DNA of 7,704 bases from Planctomycetaceae bacterium (lineage in GTDB: Bacteria; Planctomycetota; Planctomycetia; Pirellulales; UBA1268): positions 1 through 7,704 of the forward strand of contig DONH01000004.1 of NCBI GenBank assembly GCA_003509235.1. The letters run 5' to 3'. The first letter of the stretch is position 1; the number at the start of each line of letters is the position of its first letter. The notes below the pieces were generated by a model. That model saw only the letters and a program-made list of their open reading frames with translations. It did no database searches and was not told the origin of the DNA. A program made the position numbers and the translations under genes. Shown in pieces: positions 1 through 7,034 of this stretch.

Positions 1-509
1 CGCCCCAGAAAGCCATTCATGGCATCGATGCCATCGGCGTTCTCTGCTGTGCGAAAATATTGGATGAAGCCTTGTATCAGGATCAACGTGGTGTATTTCA
101 GGCAACGGATGCGAGGAACGGGAGTCCCATCGGCACCGTGGAGAACCCAGAGGTCCTCGATTGCTTCAACTGGTTGAATCCCGGGGGCAACAACAAAGCA
201 GTCGTTTTCAAGAACCCAATAGGCAGGGTTACGCATTTCCGGTGAGTCATCTGATGGCCTAATCACCGTGCCGGTCATGACTGCTCGAATAATCTCAAGT
301 CGCAAGTGGCGTTCATTACTGCTGATATTTGCTTGCCTGAGAATAGCTTCAGCATGTGCGAGAAGAGCTTGGTTTGAAGTTGATAAAGCAAGGCTAGGGT
401 ACGTTTGCCGAATGAGTGCATTACTGGCGGTTTCAGGCCGGTCTAGTTGGCTTGAAACTGTGCGGGAAGATGATAACGAAGAGGAACTTTCAGCGTTCAT
501 TGAACTCAT
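1..509 (-). CDS. Partial serine-rich protein, weakly similar to Tgl-type protein-glutamine gamma-glutamyltransferase
   Basis: An open minus-strand frame runs from ATG at 509 to the left edge without a stop, giving 169 N-terminal residues; the C-terminus lies outside the window. The first 20 residues hold 11 serines and look disordered. A helical stretch follows (about 46-80), then an AYW motif (96-98), an AIEDL motif (116-120) and RIRCLKYTTLILIQGF (133-148). The order YW, AI-x-D, then Cys followed by a hydrophobic helix resembles Bacillus subtilis Tgl, whose nucleophile Cys116 sits in ECATAIVIIYYLAL after YW and AIRDI; here the candidate is Cys136, with about five extra residues before it. 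Tgl enzymes crosslink proteins through Gln-Lys isopeptide bonds. The remaining Tgl active-site region would be beyond the edge, so this is a tentative fold-level inference; that it is a gene is much surer. There is no clear Shine-Dalgarno; ATG at 500 is an alternative start. It is the third minus-strand gene in a row, 147 bases after the DUF1080 gene. Confidence 0.72.
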   Translation of the reverse strand, partial: MSSMNAESSSSLSSSRTVSSQLDRPETASNALIRQTYPSLALSTSNQALLAHAEAILRQANISSNERHLRLEIIRAVMTGTVIRPSDDSPEMRNPAYWVLENDCFVVAPGIQPVEAIEDLWVLHGADGTPVPRIRCLKYTTLILIQGFIQYFRTAENADGIDAMNGFLG

Positions 510-555
510 GATGGTGGAAATTATGAAAGACAGTTCTGAAGTTTCATGGAGAGAG

Positions 556-627
556 TGAGGGATGGCTGTGAGCCCTCAGTTTATCTTCTTTCGTAGAAGA
601 TTTTACTTGTCGATGTCGGACGACAGG
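556..627. other. Three consecutive inverted repeats in the gap between two minus-strand genes
   Basis: Three stem-loops can be drawn back to back. TGAGGG (556-561) pairs with CCCTCA (573-578), and a competing inner stem GGCT/AGCC exists at 564-574. ATCTTCT (583-589) pairs perfectly with AGAAGAT (595-601) over a 5-base loop. CTTGTCG (606-612) pairs with CGACAGG (621-627) with one G-T pair. On the minus strand none is followed by a T-run, so a classic intrinsic terminator for the DUF1080 gene is not obvious. On the plus strand the second is followed by TTTT, but no plus-strand gene precedes it. They may be transcript-end or leader structures for the downstream gene at 509. Confidence 0.35.
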
Positions 628-656
628 AGTTTGTTATGAAAAAGTCAGGCTAAAAA

Positions 657-1460
657 CTATTCGAGTGGCTGTAATTCGATATTTTTGAACCAGACGGGTT
701 GTCCCTCTGCCTGTAAGGCAATGAATCCAAAACTGAGTTGGGTCGATGCTCCGGCCTGTAAAAGTTTGTCAGCTGATTCTACTCGCCCCTCAGGATCGAT
801 TTGTGGATGCTCATACCGCAAGACCTCCTTGCCATTCACACGGTGGATCACGTACTCATTTCCTTGTACCTCAATCTCAATGGCGACCCATTCCTGGGCG
901 GGGAAGGTAGGCGCCGATGATTTCACGATATGCTGCGTGATCAGTTTTCCGTCAATTTCTAGATTCGTTCCCGGGGTGCAGACGTTGCCCGTCGCTCGCC
1001 TACCGTTTCCTTCATCAGCAAGAAATTGGAATTCCAAGCTTACCGGGAAGTGCTGGTGGAGATCTAAGCTCTGCGGCGATTGCGAATGAATCATAATACC
1101 ACTGTTAAGATTCACATACTTTGGAGCATCTGGCATCATCTTTCCGGTGAATCGATATTCCATGCGGAGGCGATACTTTGCGTACGGAATGTCGGTGTAA
1201 AGGTGACCGTACTGATTGTCAAATTGTTGGTAGTCATCATAAGAAACCTTCAGGACACCCTCCTCGACGCGGAAGGTGTCAGCAAAGTTTTCTCCAAGAG
1301 GATGTCCTGTGATTTTTACTGTCCAGCCAGAAAGATTTTTTCCATTGAATATTGGAATCCACTTCTGAGGTGAGTGGGTTGCAGGCAGTTCATCTCCACT
1401 TGTAATAGTTGGTGCGGCGGAAAGAAAAATGCAGAGTAGGAAAAATCGCGAGTAATACAT
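657..1460 (-). CDS. Exported DUF1080 / 3-keto-disaccharide hydrolase family protein
   Basis: This 267-residue protein has a signal peptide (MYYSRFFLLCIFLSAAPTITSG) and a single PF06439-type concanavalin-like beta-sandwich. Recognisable family signatures are WIPIFNGKNLSGW (residues 34-46), SGIMIHSQSP (120-129), SLEFQFL (141-147) and FGFIALQAEGQPVWFKNIEL (244-263) near the C-terminus. Proteins of this family act on carbohydrates or bind them, some hydrolysing 3-keto-glycosides, and are greatly expanded in Planctomycetes; the exact substrate cannot be read from sequence. The frame extends upstream to ATG 1493, but ATG 1460 is preferred because it puts the signal peptide at the N-terminus, with a weak GAGAG upstream. 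The gene lies 105 bases downstream of the S9 peptidase on the same strand and may be co-transcribed with it. Export suggests action in the periplasm or outside the cell. Confidence 0.93.
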   Translation of the reverse strand: MYYSRFFLLCIFLSAAPTITSGDELPATHSPQKWIPIFNGKNLSGWTVKITGHPLGENFADTFRVEEGVLKVSYDDYQQFDNQYGHLYTDIPYAKYRLRMEYRFTGKMMPDAPKYVNLNSGIMIHSQSPQSLDLHQHFPVSLEFQFLADEGNGRRATGNVCTPGTNLEIDGKLITQHIVKSSAPTFPAQEWVAIEIEVQGNEYVIHRVNGKEVLRYEHPQIDPEGRVESADKLLQAGASTQLSFGFIALQAEGQPVWFKNIELQPLE

Positions 1461-1565
1461 AATAGTCTCTCTAGTTGATTCAGTAACAGTCATTCAATTG
1501 AGGAATGGTACAGGGCGACGAGGATACGGTCTGAGGTTGCTCAAAACGAGTTCGTCGTCATAGTC
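1461..1565 (-). other. Intergenic gap between S9 peptidase and DUF1080 gene
   Basis: The gap is 105 bases. CGACGA at 1516-1521 can pair with TCGTCG at 1552-1557 across a 30-base loop, with no T-run after it on the minus strand. No convincing promoter was found, which is compatible with read-through from the peptidase gene. Confidence 0.3.
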
Positions 1566-3908
1566 TCACCTACGGGGCTCGACATCGAGGAGTGATCGGA
1601 CGAAAAAATCCTGGCGACGGCGAAACAGATAGTCACTTTCACCAACTCCATGCTTGCCGTTGGGCACGAGAACAAATTCAAAATCCTTCTTGTTTTGGAT
1701 TAAGGCATCAACCACTTGAAGTGTTGATGCAGGGTCGACGTTTGTGTCGAGTTCTCCAACTGTCAGGAAAAGGCTGCCACGAAGTTTGCTCGCGTGAGTG
1801 ACGTTCGAGTTTTGCTTGTAGTGAGGCCCAATTTTCCCCATCCATGCCTCATTCCACCAGATTTTATCCATTCGGTTGTCGTGGCATCCGCAGTCACTCG
1901 CAGCCGCTTTATAGAACTCGCCGTGGTGCAGCATGGCGGCGAGGGCGTTTTGCCCCCCAGCACTCCCACCGTAAATACCAACACGAGATAAATCAATCCA
2001 TGAGTATTGTTTCGCGGCAGCCTTTAGCCAGGCAATGCGATCGGGTAGCCCGGCGTCCGAAAGATTCTTCCAGCACACATCGTGAAACTTTTTTGAACGC
2101 CAGTTGGTTCCCATGCCGTCAATTTGGGCGACGACAAAACCAAGTTCAGCAAGTCGTCTTTGAGGAATATGGCCTCCGAATTGTTTTCGTACATGGAAGT
2201 CGTGTGGGCCAGCATAGATATGTTCAATAACGGGGTATGATTTTTCTGGATTAAAATTTGAGGGAAGTATCAAGGTTCCATAAATCATGGTTTGATTATC
2301 ACGGCCAACACTTGAGAACCGGATTGGCAAGGTAAAATTTTGGCGACTCGCTTCCGAAATATCGTGGGTGAATAAGTCTGCTACGACAGTTCCATCTTTG
2401 GCTGCTCGTAGCTGTGCAATCTCCGGAAGGTCAACACGTGACCACCGGTCAACAAAGAGCGATCGATCTGCATTGAATTCCCACTGGTGTGTGCCATCTC
2501 CGTCAGTAAGGATAATAAGGCCAGTTCCGTCAAAATTTATTCGAGCCAGGTGGACATGATAAGGGTCTTGGTCTGGGTAGATTCCCATAGCTGCAAACCA
2601 GATTACTCTACGATCTTCATCCACATGTTCGATTCTTCGAACAACCCACTCCCCCTTGGTGATCTGATTGATTTGATTCCCAGTGACAGCATCAAATCGA
2701 TAAAGATGGTTCCAGCCGTCTCGTTCACTGGCCCAAACCAATTCATTTGACTGGTCAAGCCAACGAATCATTGTTTTTTGTGAGTAGTCGATGAACGTCT
2801 CTGATGTCTCGTTGACGATGTCTCGAAGGAGGCCTGTTTGTGCCTCAATTGATCGAAGTGATAATTGCTGGTGGCCTCGTTGATTAAACAAGACGTATGC
2901 CCGTGCACTATCTGGTGACCATCGTAGAAAACGAACGTTCCACGAGTCCAGAAAAGTGCTATCATCGCAAGGCAAAACACGCTGTTCAATGAGGTTAAAA
3001 AGTCTTGGTCGACGTTGCGGAACTGTGTCCCCAGCCTTCGCGTATTCTATCCACTTCATCGTTGGCTGAAGTTGGTCGTGCGGTGCTGACGCGAGCAAGG
3101 GAATTTGACGACCGGTGACTCGGGTCTCCTGAAAACCAATCGCATATTCTCCGTTTGGTGCGTAGTGAAATCTGTTCAAGAAGGGGTCATCCTGATGCCC
3201 ATCAGTCGTTACCTGGTGGCCCTGTTCTGTGCTGCGCAGCCAGACGTTATTGTCTCTTCTGAACAATTCGGCTTTGAGATTGTCTTTATTGTGTCCATTG
3301 ATCTTGAGGTTTTTTTGGAATCCCTTCATGGCACGCTGCTGAGAGTTGGTGCCAATCGTTGCTGTGCAGTCCCAGGCCGAAGCACTGAAAATCCCGGCAA
3401 GTTTGTCCGGGCTAAAGTCAACCACCCACTGATGGGCATCGAAGGTAGAAAAAGAACGATGTTTGCCAGCAGCGATACTCCCATAGTGTTTGAGTTTTCC
3501 GTCATGCTGCACCCAGAAAACACGGACCGGACGATCAAAGGTGTTTTGGAATGTGAGCATAACAGGGATCTGTTGTCCGCCACTTTTTGACCAACTGCAT
3601 AGAGGAGGGAGTTGGAAAAAGGTTTCTAGTCGGCCTTTTTTTTTCGCCTCTTTTATTGTCATGGTTTCAGCAGATGTACCATCTATACGGCTGTATTTTT
3701 TTTGACCTGCTACGGTGTGCTCAAACATTAGGCCACGATCACACCATTGATATTTGAAACTCGAGGAATTTAAGGCATCAGGAAAAGTAGTCCGTATTTC
3801 TTCTGCTCTTTGGTAGTCCTCTCTGGTGCCTTGTGCAAGGACACAGGAGAATTGAAAGAAGAGGAATCCGGCGAGAATGAATGGGCGTTGATTAAGCAGC
3901 ACGGGCAT
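1566..3908 (-). CDS. Exported S9B (dipeptidyl-peptidase IV-like) serine peptidase with a VHL-beta-like domain
   Basis: This 780-residue protein starts with a signal peptide (MPVLLNQRPFILAGFLFF..., likely cut after VLA). Residues about 108-178 form a VHL-beta-like domain. A DPP IV-type beta-propeller follows (about 180-510), marked by DQLQP and YAKAGDTVPQRRPRLF. The C-terminal alpha/beta-hydrolase domain (about 515-775) holds the triad: Ser649 in GIYGGSAGGQ, Asp721 in GELDTNVD and His753 in PNGKHGV. The Asp-His spacing of 32 equals that of human DPP IV. Tyr565 in HIYAGP matches the oxyanion-hole tyrosine. Family members cleave short peptides, often after proline. The Glu-Glu pair that anchors the substrate N-terminus in DPP IV is not evident; an Asp pair at 240-241 lies nearby, so exact specificity is open. 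ATG 3908 is preferred over in-frame ATG 3944 because it has GAGGGG upstream and places the signal peptide first. The early coding region carries A8 and A9 tracts. Confidence 0.95.
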   Translation of the reverse strand: MPVLLNQRPFILAGFLFFQFSCVLAQGTREDYQRAEEIRTTFPDALNSSSFKYQWCDRGLMFEHTVAGQKKYSRIDGTSAETMTIKEAKKKGRLETFFQLPPLCSWSKSGGQQIPVMLTFQNTFDRPVRVFWVQHDGKLKHYGSIAAGKHRSFSTFDAHQWVVDFSPDKLAGIFSASAWDCTATIGTNSQQRAMKGFQKNLKINGHNKDNLKAELFRRDNNVWLRSTEQGHQVTTDGHQDDPFLNRFHYAPNGEYAIGFQETRVTGRQIPLLASAPHDQLQPTMKWIEYAKAGDTVPQRRPRLFNLIEQRVLPCDDSTFLDSWNVRFLRWSPDSARAYVLFNQRGHQQLSLRSIEAQTGLLRDIVNETSETFIDYSQKTMIRWLDQSNELVWASERDGWNHLYRFDAVTGNQINQITKGEWVVRRIEHVDEDRRVIWFAAMGIYPDQDPYHVHLARINFDGTGLIILTDGDGTHQWEFNADRSLFVDRWSRVDLPEIAQLRAAKDGTVVADLFTHDISEASRQNFTLPIRFSSVGRDNQTMIYGTLILPSNFNPEKSYPVIEHIYAGPHDFHVRKQFGGHIPQRRLAELGFVVAQIDGMGTNWRSKKFHDVCWKNLSDAGLPDRIAWLKAAAKQYSWIDLSRVGIYGGSAGGQNALAAMLHHGEFYKAAASDCGCHDNRMDKIWWNEAWMGKIGPHYKQNSNVTHASKLRGSLFLTVGELDTNVDPASTLQVVDALIQNKKDFEFVLVPNGKHGVGESDYLFRRRQDFFVRSLLDVEPRR
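3375..3587 (-). other. VHL-beta-like domain inside the S9 peptidase
   Basis: Residues 108-178 of the peptidase. From Phe120 to Trp161 the sequence aligns without gaps to human VHL 76-117. Matched positions include Asn122 (VHL Asn78), Arg126 (Arg82), Trp132 (Trp88), Asp136-Gly137 (Asp92-Gly93), Tyr142 (Tyr98), Thr155 (Ser111), His159 (His115) and Trp161 (Trp117). In VHL, Trp88, Tyr98, Ser111, His115 and Trp117 line the hydroxyproline pocket. The alignment was made by eye from remembered VHL sequence; ligand binding is inferred. Confidence 0.75.
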
Positions 3909-4143
3909 GGACCCCTCAACGGTATTAGAAATACTTCGGTACAACTTACGCTTACAGGAAGCAGTTCGACCGCACGAAGACTACGCCTCGTAAAGGAGCC
4001 CGGCCCCTTTGTACCCTGACTAGATCATACGCTACAACCAGTGAGGGCATAGGTGGTACTATGATTTCCGGGTTGCATGTATGGATGCCTTCGTAGGACG
4101 CGGTGGGTTTGTGCCCGTATGAAGACTGCGCGCTGGGAAATAC
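3909..4143. other. Divergent intergenic region between S9 peptidase and EamA transporter
   Basis: The region must hold promoters in both directions. For the minus strand a TAATAC box (about 3929-3934) lies 20-25 bases before the ATG, overlapping a small inverted repeat GTATT-AGA-AATAC (3922-3934), but no -35 box stands at the right distance. For the plus strand no convincing pair was seen. Open frames here have no recognisable content. Confidence 0.4.
3912..3917 (-). promoter_or_regulatory. Ribosome binding site of the S9 peptidase
   Basis: On the minus strand GAGGGG stands before ATG 3908, with five bases between the GAGG core and the start codon. It decides for this start over the in-frame ATG at 3944, which would place 12 extra residues ahead of the signal peptide. 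Confidence 0.6.
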
Positions 4144-5031
4144 GTGAAAAAAATCATTGCCGAGGAACGTCAGGCTTATCTCCAACTTCACACCTGCGTG
4201 ATCCTCTGGGGCTTTACTGCGATTCTAGGACGGCTCATTTCTCTTCCGGCGGTACAGCTCGTGTGCTGGAGAATGACTCTCGTCACAGTCGTTTTGCTTG
4301 CGGTACGTAGGACGTGGGTCGGCGTAGCCGGTATGTCACGACGCTCTATTTTTACATTTTTGGCAATAGGGTTGATCGTTGCATCGCACTGGGTGGCATT
4401 TTATACATCTATCAAGATATCAAATGCATCGGTTGCAGTGGCGTGCCTTGGATTAGGATCCATATTTGCAGCAATCATTGAGCCAATTGTTATGCGGAGA
4501 CCACACGATCGTCTGGAGCTTCTGCTTGGTGTACTTGCAGTACCTGGTGTTGTACTCATTGTAGGAGGAGTGCCACTCGACATGCGGCTTGGTATAGCCG
4601 CTGGCGTTGCAGCCGCATTGTTGAGTGCTATTTTTACCACCCTGAATAAACGGTTTGCATCCAACGGTAATCCATTTGCCATCACGTGTCTCGAAATGAC
4701 TGCCGGTGCTGTTGTGCTCTGTGTGCCGGCCGTCTTTAGTGGTTTCACAATACCAACTCAGATGGATACCATATGGCTTGTTGTGTTGGCCGTAGCATGC
4801 ACGTTACTCCCTTTCGTGATGTGGATTCGATCACTCAAGTATGTGAGTGCATTCAGCACGCTTCTTATACTTAACTTAGAGCCGGTGTATGCAATTCTGC
4901 TGGCTGCGGTTTTGTTTCGGGAATATGAGGACCTGACACCACTTTTTTATGGCGGCACAGCAATTGTTTTACTCACGGTGGTATTGCAGCCACAACTACG
5001 GCGGTTCACCTATTTCAAGACGGCACAATGA
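4144..5031 (+). CDS. EamA/DMT superfamily transporter
   Basis: This 295-residue inner-membrane protein has ten predicted membrane spans (about 13-33, 36-54, 68-90, 96-117, 125-141, 147-168, 177-199, 209-227, 235-258 and 264-283) in the two-repeat EamA layout. Family signatures are LWGFTAILGRLIS in span 1, SNASVAVACLGLGSIFAAII(EP) at the end of the first repeat, and the equivalent STLLILNLEPVYAILLAAVL near the end of the second. Length is normal for the family, whose members export or import amino acids, drugs or other metabolites; the substrate cannot be predicted. The start codon is GTG, since the in-frame stop TGA at 4120 leaves no ATG upstream; a weak GGGA lies five bases before it. It is transcribed divergently from the peptidase and in the same direction as the sulfatase, 210 bases downstream. 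Confidence 0.93.
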   Translation: MKKIIAEERQAYLQLHTCVILWGFTAILGRLISLPAVQLVCWRMTLVTVVLLAVRRTWVGVAGMSRRSIFTFLAIGLIVASHWVAFYTSIKISNASVAVACLGLGSIFAAIIEPIVMRRPHDRLELLLGVLAVPGVVLIVGGVPLDMRLGIAAGVAAALLSAIFTTLNKRFASNGNPFAITCLEMTAGAVVLCVPAVFSGFTIPTQMDTIWLVVLAVACTLLPFVMWIRSLKYVSAFSTLLILNLEPVYAILLAAVLFREYEDLTPLFYGGTAIVLLTVVLQPQLRRFTYFKTAQ

Positions 5032-5241
5032 CTTGCCAAAGTAATGGCGCCGGCTTCATAAGAGATATTCCCTCAGGACATAGAATTGGACAGGAAGTTA
5101 TTTGATGAAGATCCTGCTAGTCAGTTTGAATGCGACGGTACTTAGTAGTTCTTTTAGGTTTTCTAGCAGAGAGAACATCCTCGCTAAAAGAGTTTCAGTG
5201 CGATGCTTATAGAGATTCATTCTTTCAGGAGTCAGTACGAA
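5032..5241 (+). other. Intergenic region before the sulfatase, with a possible 35-codon leader ORF
   Basis: The region contains a weak promoter-like pair, TTGCCA (5033-5038), 17 bases, TCATAA (5056-5061). It also holds a short ORF (ATG 5105 to TAG 5212, 35 codons, MKILLVSLNATVLSSSF...) preceded by AGGAAG (5092-5097) seven bases before its ATG. The short ORF is in a different frame from the sulfatase and ends 29 bases before the preferred sulfatase start. Whether it is translated is unknown. Confidence 0.35.
5227..5231 (+). promoter_or_regulatory. Ribosome binding site of the sulfatase
   Basis: AGGAG lies ten bases before ATG 5242. It supports this start over the upstream in-frame ATG at 5203, which has no good binding site and would put 13 non-hydrophobic residues before the signal peptide. 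Confidence 0.6.
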
Positions 5242-6666
5242 ATGAAGTATGTCATGCGGGTGATTTATTTTTTGCTGTTCATACCATTCCTTTGCGGCAT
5301 CGAGAGCATTGCTTCTGCACCCAATGTTCTTTTGATTTGTGTGGATGATTTGCGGCCTGAACTCAGGTGTTTTGGTGCTGATTACATCAAGTCGCCACAC
5401 ATAGACACGCTCGCCTCTCAGGGCCGAGTCTTTCGTAGTCATTACGTGCAAGCTCCTACGTGTGGTGCCTCTCGGTATACGCTGCTAACCGGGCGATATG
5501 GTGGGGCTAGTAATAATGCATTATTTCAGCGCGCGGCGAAATTGCACGATCATCCGGAGGATGTTCCGGCTTCAATGCCTGCATGGTTTCGAAGCCACGG
5601 GTACACAACAGTTTCTGTTGGGAAAGTGTCTCATCACCCGGGAGGACTTGGGGGTAAAGACTGGAATGATTCAAACGAACTAGAAATGCCAGAGTCATGG
5701 GATTGTTGTCTTCTGCCGGCTGGAGACTGGCAGCATCCTCGTGGGTGGATGCACGGACTGGCCAATGGTGAGATCAGAGGCAATGCCAAAGAAATGGATG
5801 TTTTTCAGTCTGTTGATGGACCAGACTCAATATATCCAGATGGTATCTCAGTTAGCGAAGGCATCCGCCAACTTTCTGAACTTGTAGCTGCAGATAAACC
5901 ATTCTTTCTCGCAATTGGAATCCTTCGTCCACACCTGCCTTTTGGTGCCCCTGCAAAGTATCTCAAGTTGTATGACAATGAGATACTGCCACCAATTCCC
6001 CACCCAGAAAAACCTCATTGGAAAACGACATGGCATGGGTCTGGTGAATTCATGAAATACAACCGTTGGGGACGAAGCCCTTCCAGTGATTCTGATTTTG
6101 CAACTGACGTGAGAAAGCATTATGCAGCCTGTGTGAGCTACGCAGACGCTTCTGTTGGCAAAATTATGAAAGCACTGAAGGCAAGTGGTGCTCAGAGCAA
6201 TACTGTCGTCGTGTTGTGGGGTGATCATGGGTGGCATCTTGGTGAGCATGCAGTATGGGGGAAACATACTCTTTTCGAGGAGTCGCTGCGGTCACCCTTA
6301 ATCATTTCAAAGCCTGGGATGAAGATGCCCGGCCAGGCAACTGATGCAGTAGTGGAAACGCTCGATGTCTTTCCGACATTATGCGAACTTGCAGGTGTTC
6401 CGGTGCCGGGGTTTGTTCAAGGAAGATCCTTAGTAACGCTCTTTGAGTCACCAAAGGAAATCGGGCATGCAGCGATCGCATATTCAGGAAAGGGGCAGAC
6501 CATTCGAACCGAACGGTATCGGCTGATCAATCATGTGAACGGGCATGTCGAACTATATGATCACGCCAACCATGGAGAAGCTGAAAATGTTGCAGAAGCC
6601 AATCCGGATGTTGTGCAAGAACTGAAAAGGCAGCTTCGCGATCAGCTCAGCATTACACGAGAGTGA
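5242..6666 (+). CDS. Exported type I sulfatase, iduronate-2-sulfatase-like
   Basis: This 474-residue protein begins with a signal peptide ([19 protein letters not shown]...SIASA, cut before PNVLL). It removes sulfate esters from sulfated sugars through a formylglycine made from Cys74 in [15 protein letters not shown] by a separate maturase not seen here. Every iduronate-2-sulfatase active-site position I can recall is present: Asp35-Asp36 (VDDLRPEL), Cys74, Arg78, Lys128 and His131 (SVGKVSHH), His231 (LRPHLPF), Asp328-His329 ([10 protein letters not shown]) and Lys341 (WGKHTLF). The Asp35-to-Cys74 and Asp328-to-Lys341 spacings equal those of human IDS. It probably falls in the S1_7 type of subfamily; the true substrate may be an algal or animal sulfated polysaccharide. 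The signature is CxAxR rather than CxPxR. Full length, no frameshift. It converges on the DUF2805 gene with a 48-base gap. Confidence 0.96.
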   Translation: MKYVMRVIYFLLFIPFLCGIESIASAPNVLLICVDDLRPELRCFGADYIKSPHIDTLASQGRVFRSHYVQAPTCGASRYTLLTGRYGGASNNALFQRAAKLHDHPEDVPASMPAWFRSHGYTTVSVGKVSHHPGGLGGKDWNDSNELEMPESWDCCLLPAGDWQHPRGWMHGLANGEIRGNAKEMDVFQSVDGPDSIYPDGISVSEGIRQLSELVAADKPFFLAIGILRPHLPFGAPAKYLKLYDNEILPPIPHPEKPHWKTTWHGSGEFMKYNRWGRSPSSDSDFATDVRKHYAACVSYADASVGKIMKALKASGAQSNTVVVLWGDHGWHLGEHAVWGKHTLFEESLRSPLIISKPGMKMPGQATDAVVETLDVFPTLCELAGVPVPGFVQGRSLVTLFESPKEIGHAAIAYSGKGQTIRTERYRLINHVNGHVELYDHANHGEAENVAEANPDVVQELKRQLRDQLSITRE

Positions 6667-6676
6667 ATCAAAGAGG

Positions 6677-6692
6677 CAAGTGGGATCGCTTG
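6677..6692 (+). terminator. Weak hairpin after the sulfatase
   Basis: CAAGTG (6677-6682) pairs with CGCTTG (6687-6692) over a four-base loop, with one G-T pair and two possible further G-U pairs in the plus-strand RNA. TTGTCGTG follows, a poor T-run. It lies 10 bases after the sulfatase stop between two convergent genes. Confidence 0.3.
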
Positions 6693-6714
6693 TTGTCGTG
6701 CAGAAGGTCGGCAG

Positions 6715-6990
6715 CTAGCCTCGTTGCGATTTCGAACGGAACCGACGGGCCTCACCACCGGATGATGTGTCCATGAATTTGGCTTCATGCTTGGTGATGC
6801 GGCCATGCGTACGGCGGCGCCATAATTTAAACGAGCTTGGTTTGAGCTCGTGACGCATCAATTTTATGACTTCACCGGGCAAAATACCAAACTGTTCCTT
6901 GATAGCATCGAAGCTGGTCCTGTCTTCCCACGCCATCATAATGATGCGATCAATTTCAGGTCTGCTGAGAGTTGAGGATTTCTTTTGCAT
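6715..6990 (-). CDS. TIGR03643 / DUF2805 family protein
   Basis: This 91-residue cytoplasmic protein has the family core: LSRPEIDRIIMMAWEDRTSF (residues 8-27), then FDAIKEQFGILPGEVIKLMR (27-46), then SSFKLWRRRTHGRITKH (52-68), with a basic tail. The middle part reads like a helix-turn-helix and the C-terminal half is rich in Arg and Lys, so nucleic-acid binding is possible, but the family has no established function that I know of. ATG 6990 is preferred because homologues start shortly before the LS..EIDRII segment; ATG 7020 is an in-frame alternative adding ten residues. Neither has a clear Shine-Dalgarno. The gene converges with the sulfatase. A cluster of GATTAT repeats lies 45-80 bases upstream, where a promoter or operator would be expected. 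Confidence 0.9.
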   Translation of the reverse strand: MQKKSSTLSRPEIDRIIMMAWEDRTSFDAIKEQFGILPGEVIKLMRHELKPSSFKLWRRRTHGRITKHEAKFMDTSSGGEARRFRSKSQRG

Positions 6991-7034
6991 GACGCAATGG
7001 TAATGAGTTTTTCTGAACATGAGATTCTAGGCGC

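Noticed and set aside
268..558. 96-codon plus-strand open frame near the left edge
   Set aside because: It lies opposite the minus-strand serine-rich gene, whose frame is open to the edge and has a coherent protein-like sequence; the plus-strand product has no recognisable domain.
3105..3590. 161-codon plus-strand open frame opposite the S9 peptidase
   Set aside because: It is wholly antisense to a well-supported peptidase domain and its translation shows no family features.
3952..4191. 79-codon minus-strand frame in the divergent gap
   Set aside because: It overlaps the start of the transporter, lacks a ribosome binding site and has no recognisable content.
5033..5061. Promoter-like pair TTGCCA-17-TCATAA before the sulfatase
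   Set aside because: The spacing is ideal but the -10 box matches poorly, so it is mentioned only as weak.
5098..5451. 117-codon minus-strand frame at the sulfatase start
   Set aside because: It overlaps the signal peptide and catalytic N-terminus of the sulfatase on the other strand and shows no domain.
5848..6267. 139-codon minus-strand frame inside the sulfatase
   Set aside because: It is antisense to the catalytic core of the sulfatase, Cys- and His-rich only as a by-product of the opposite strand.
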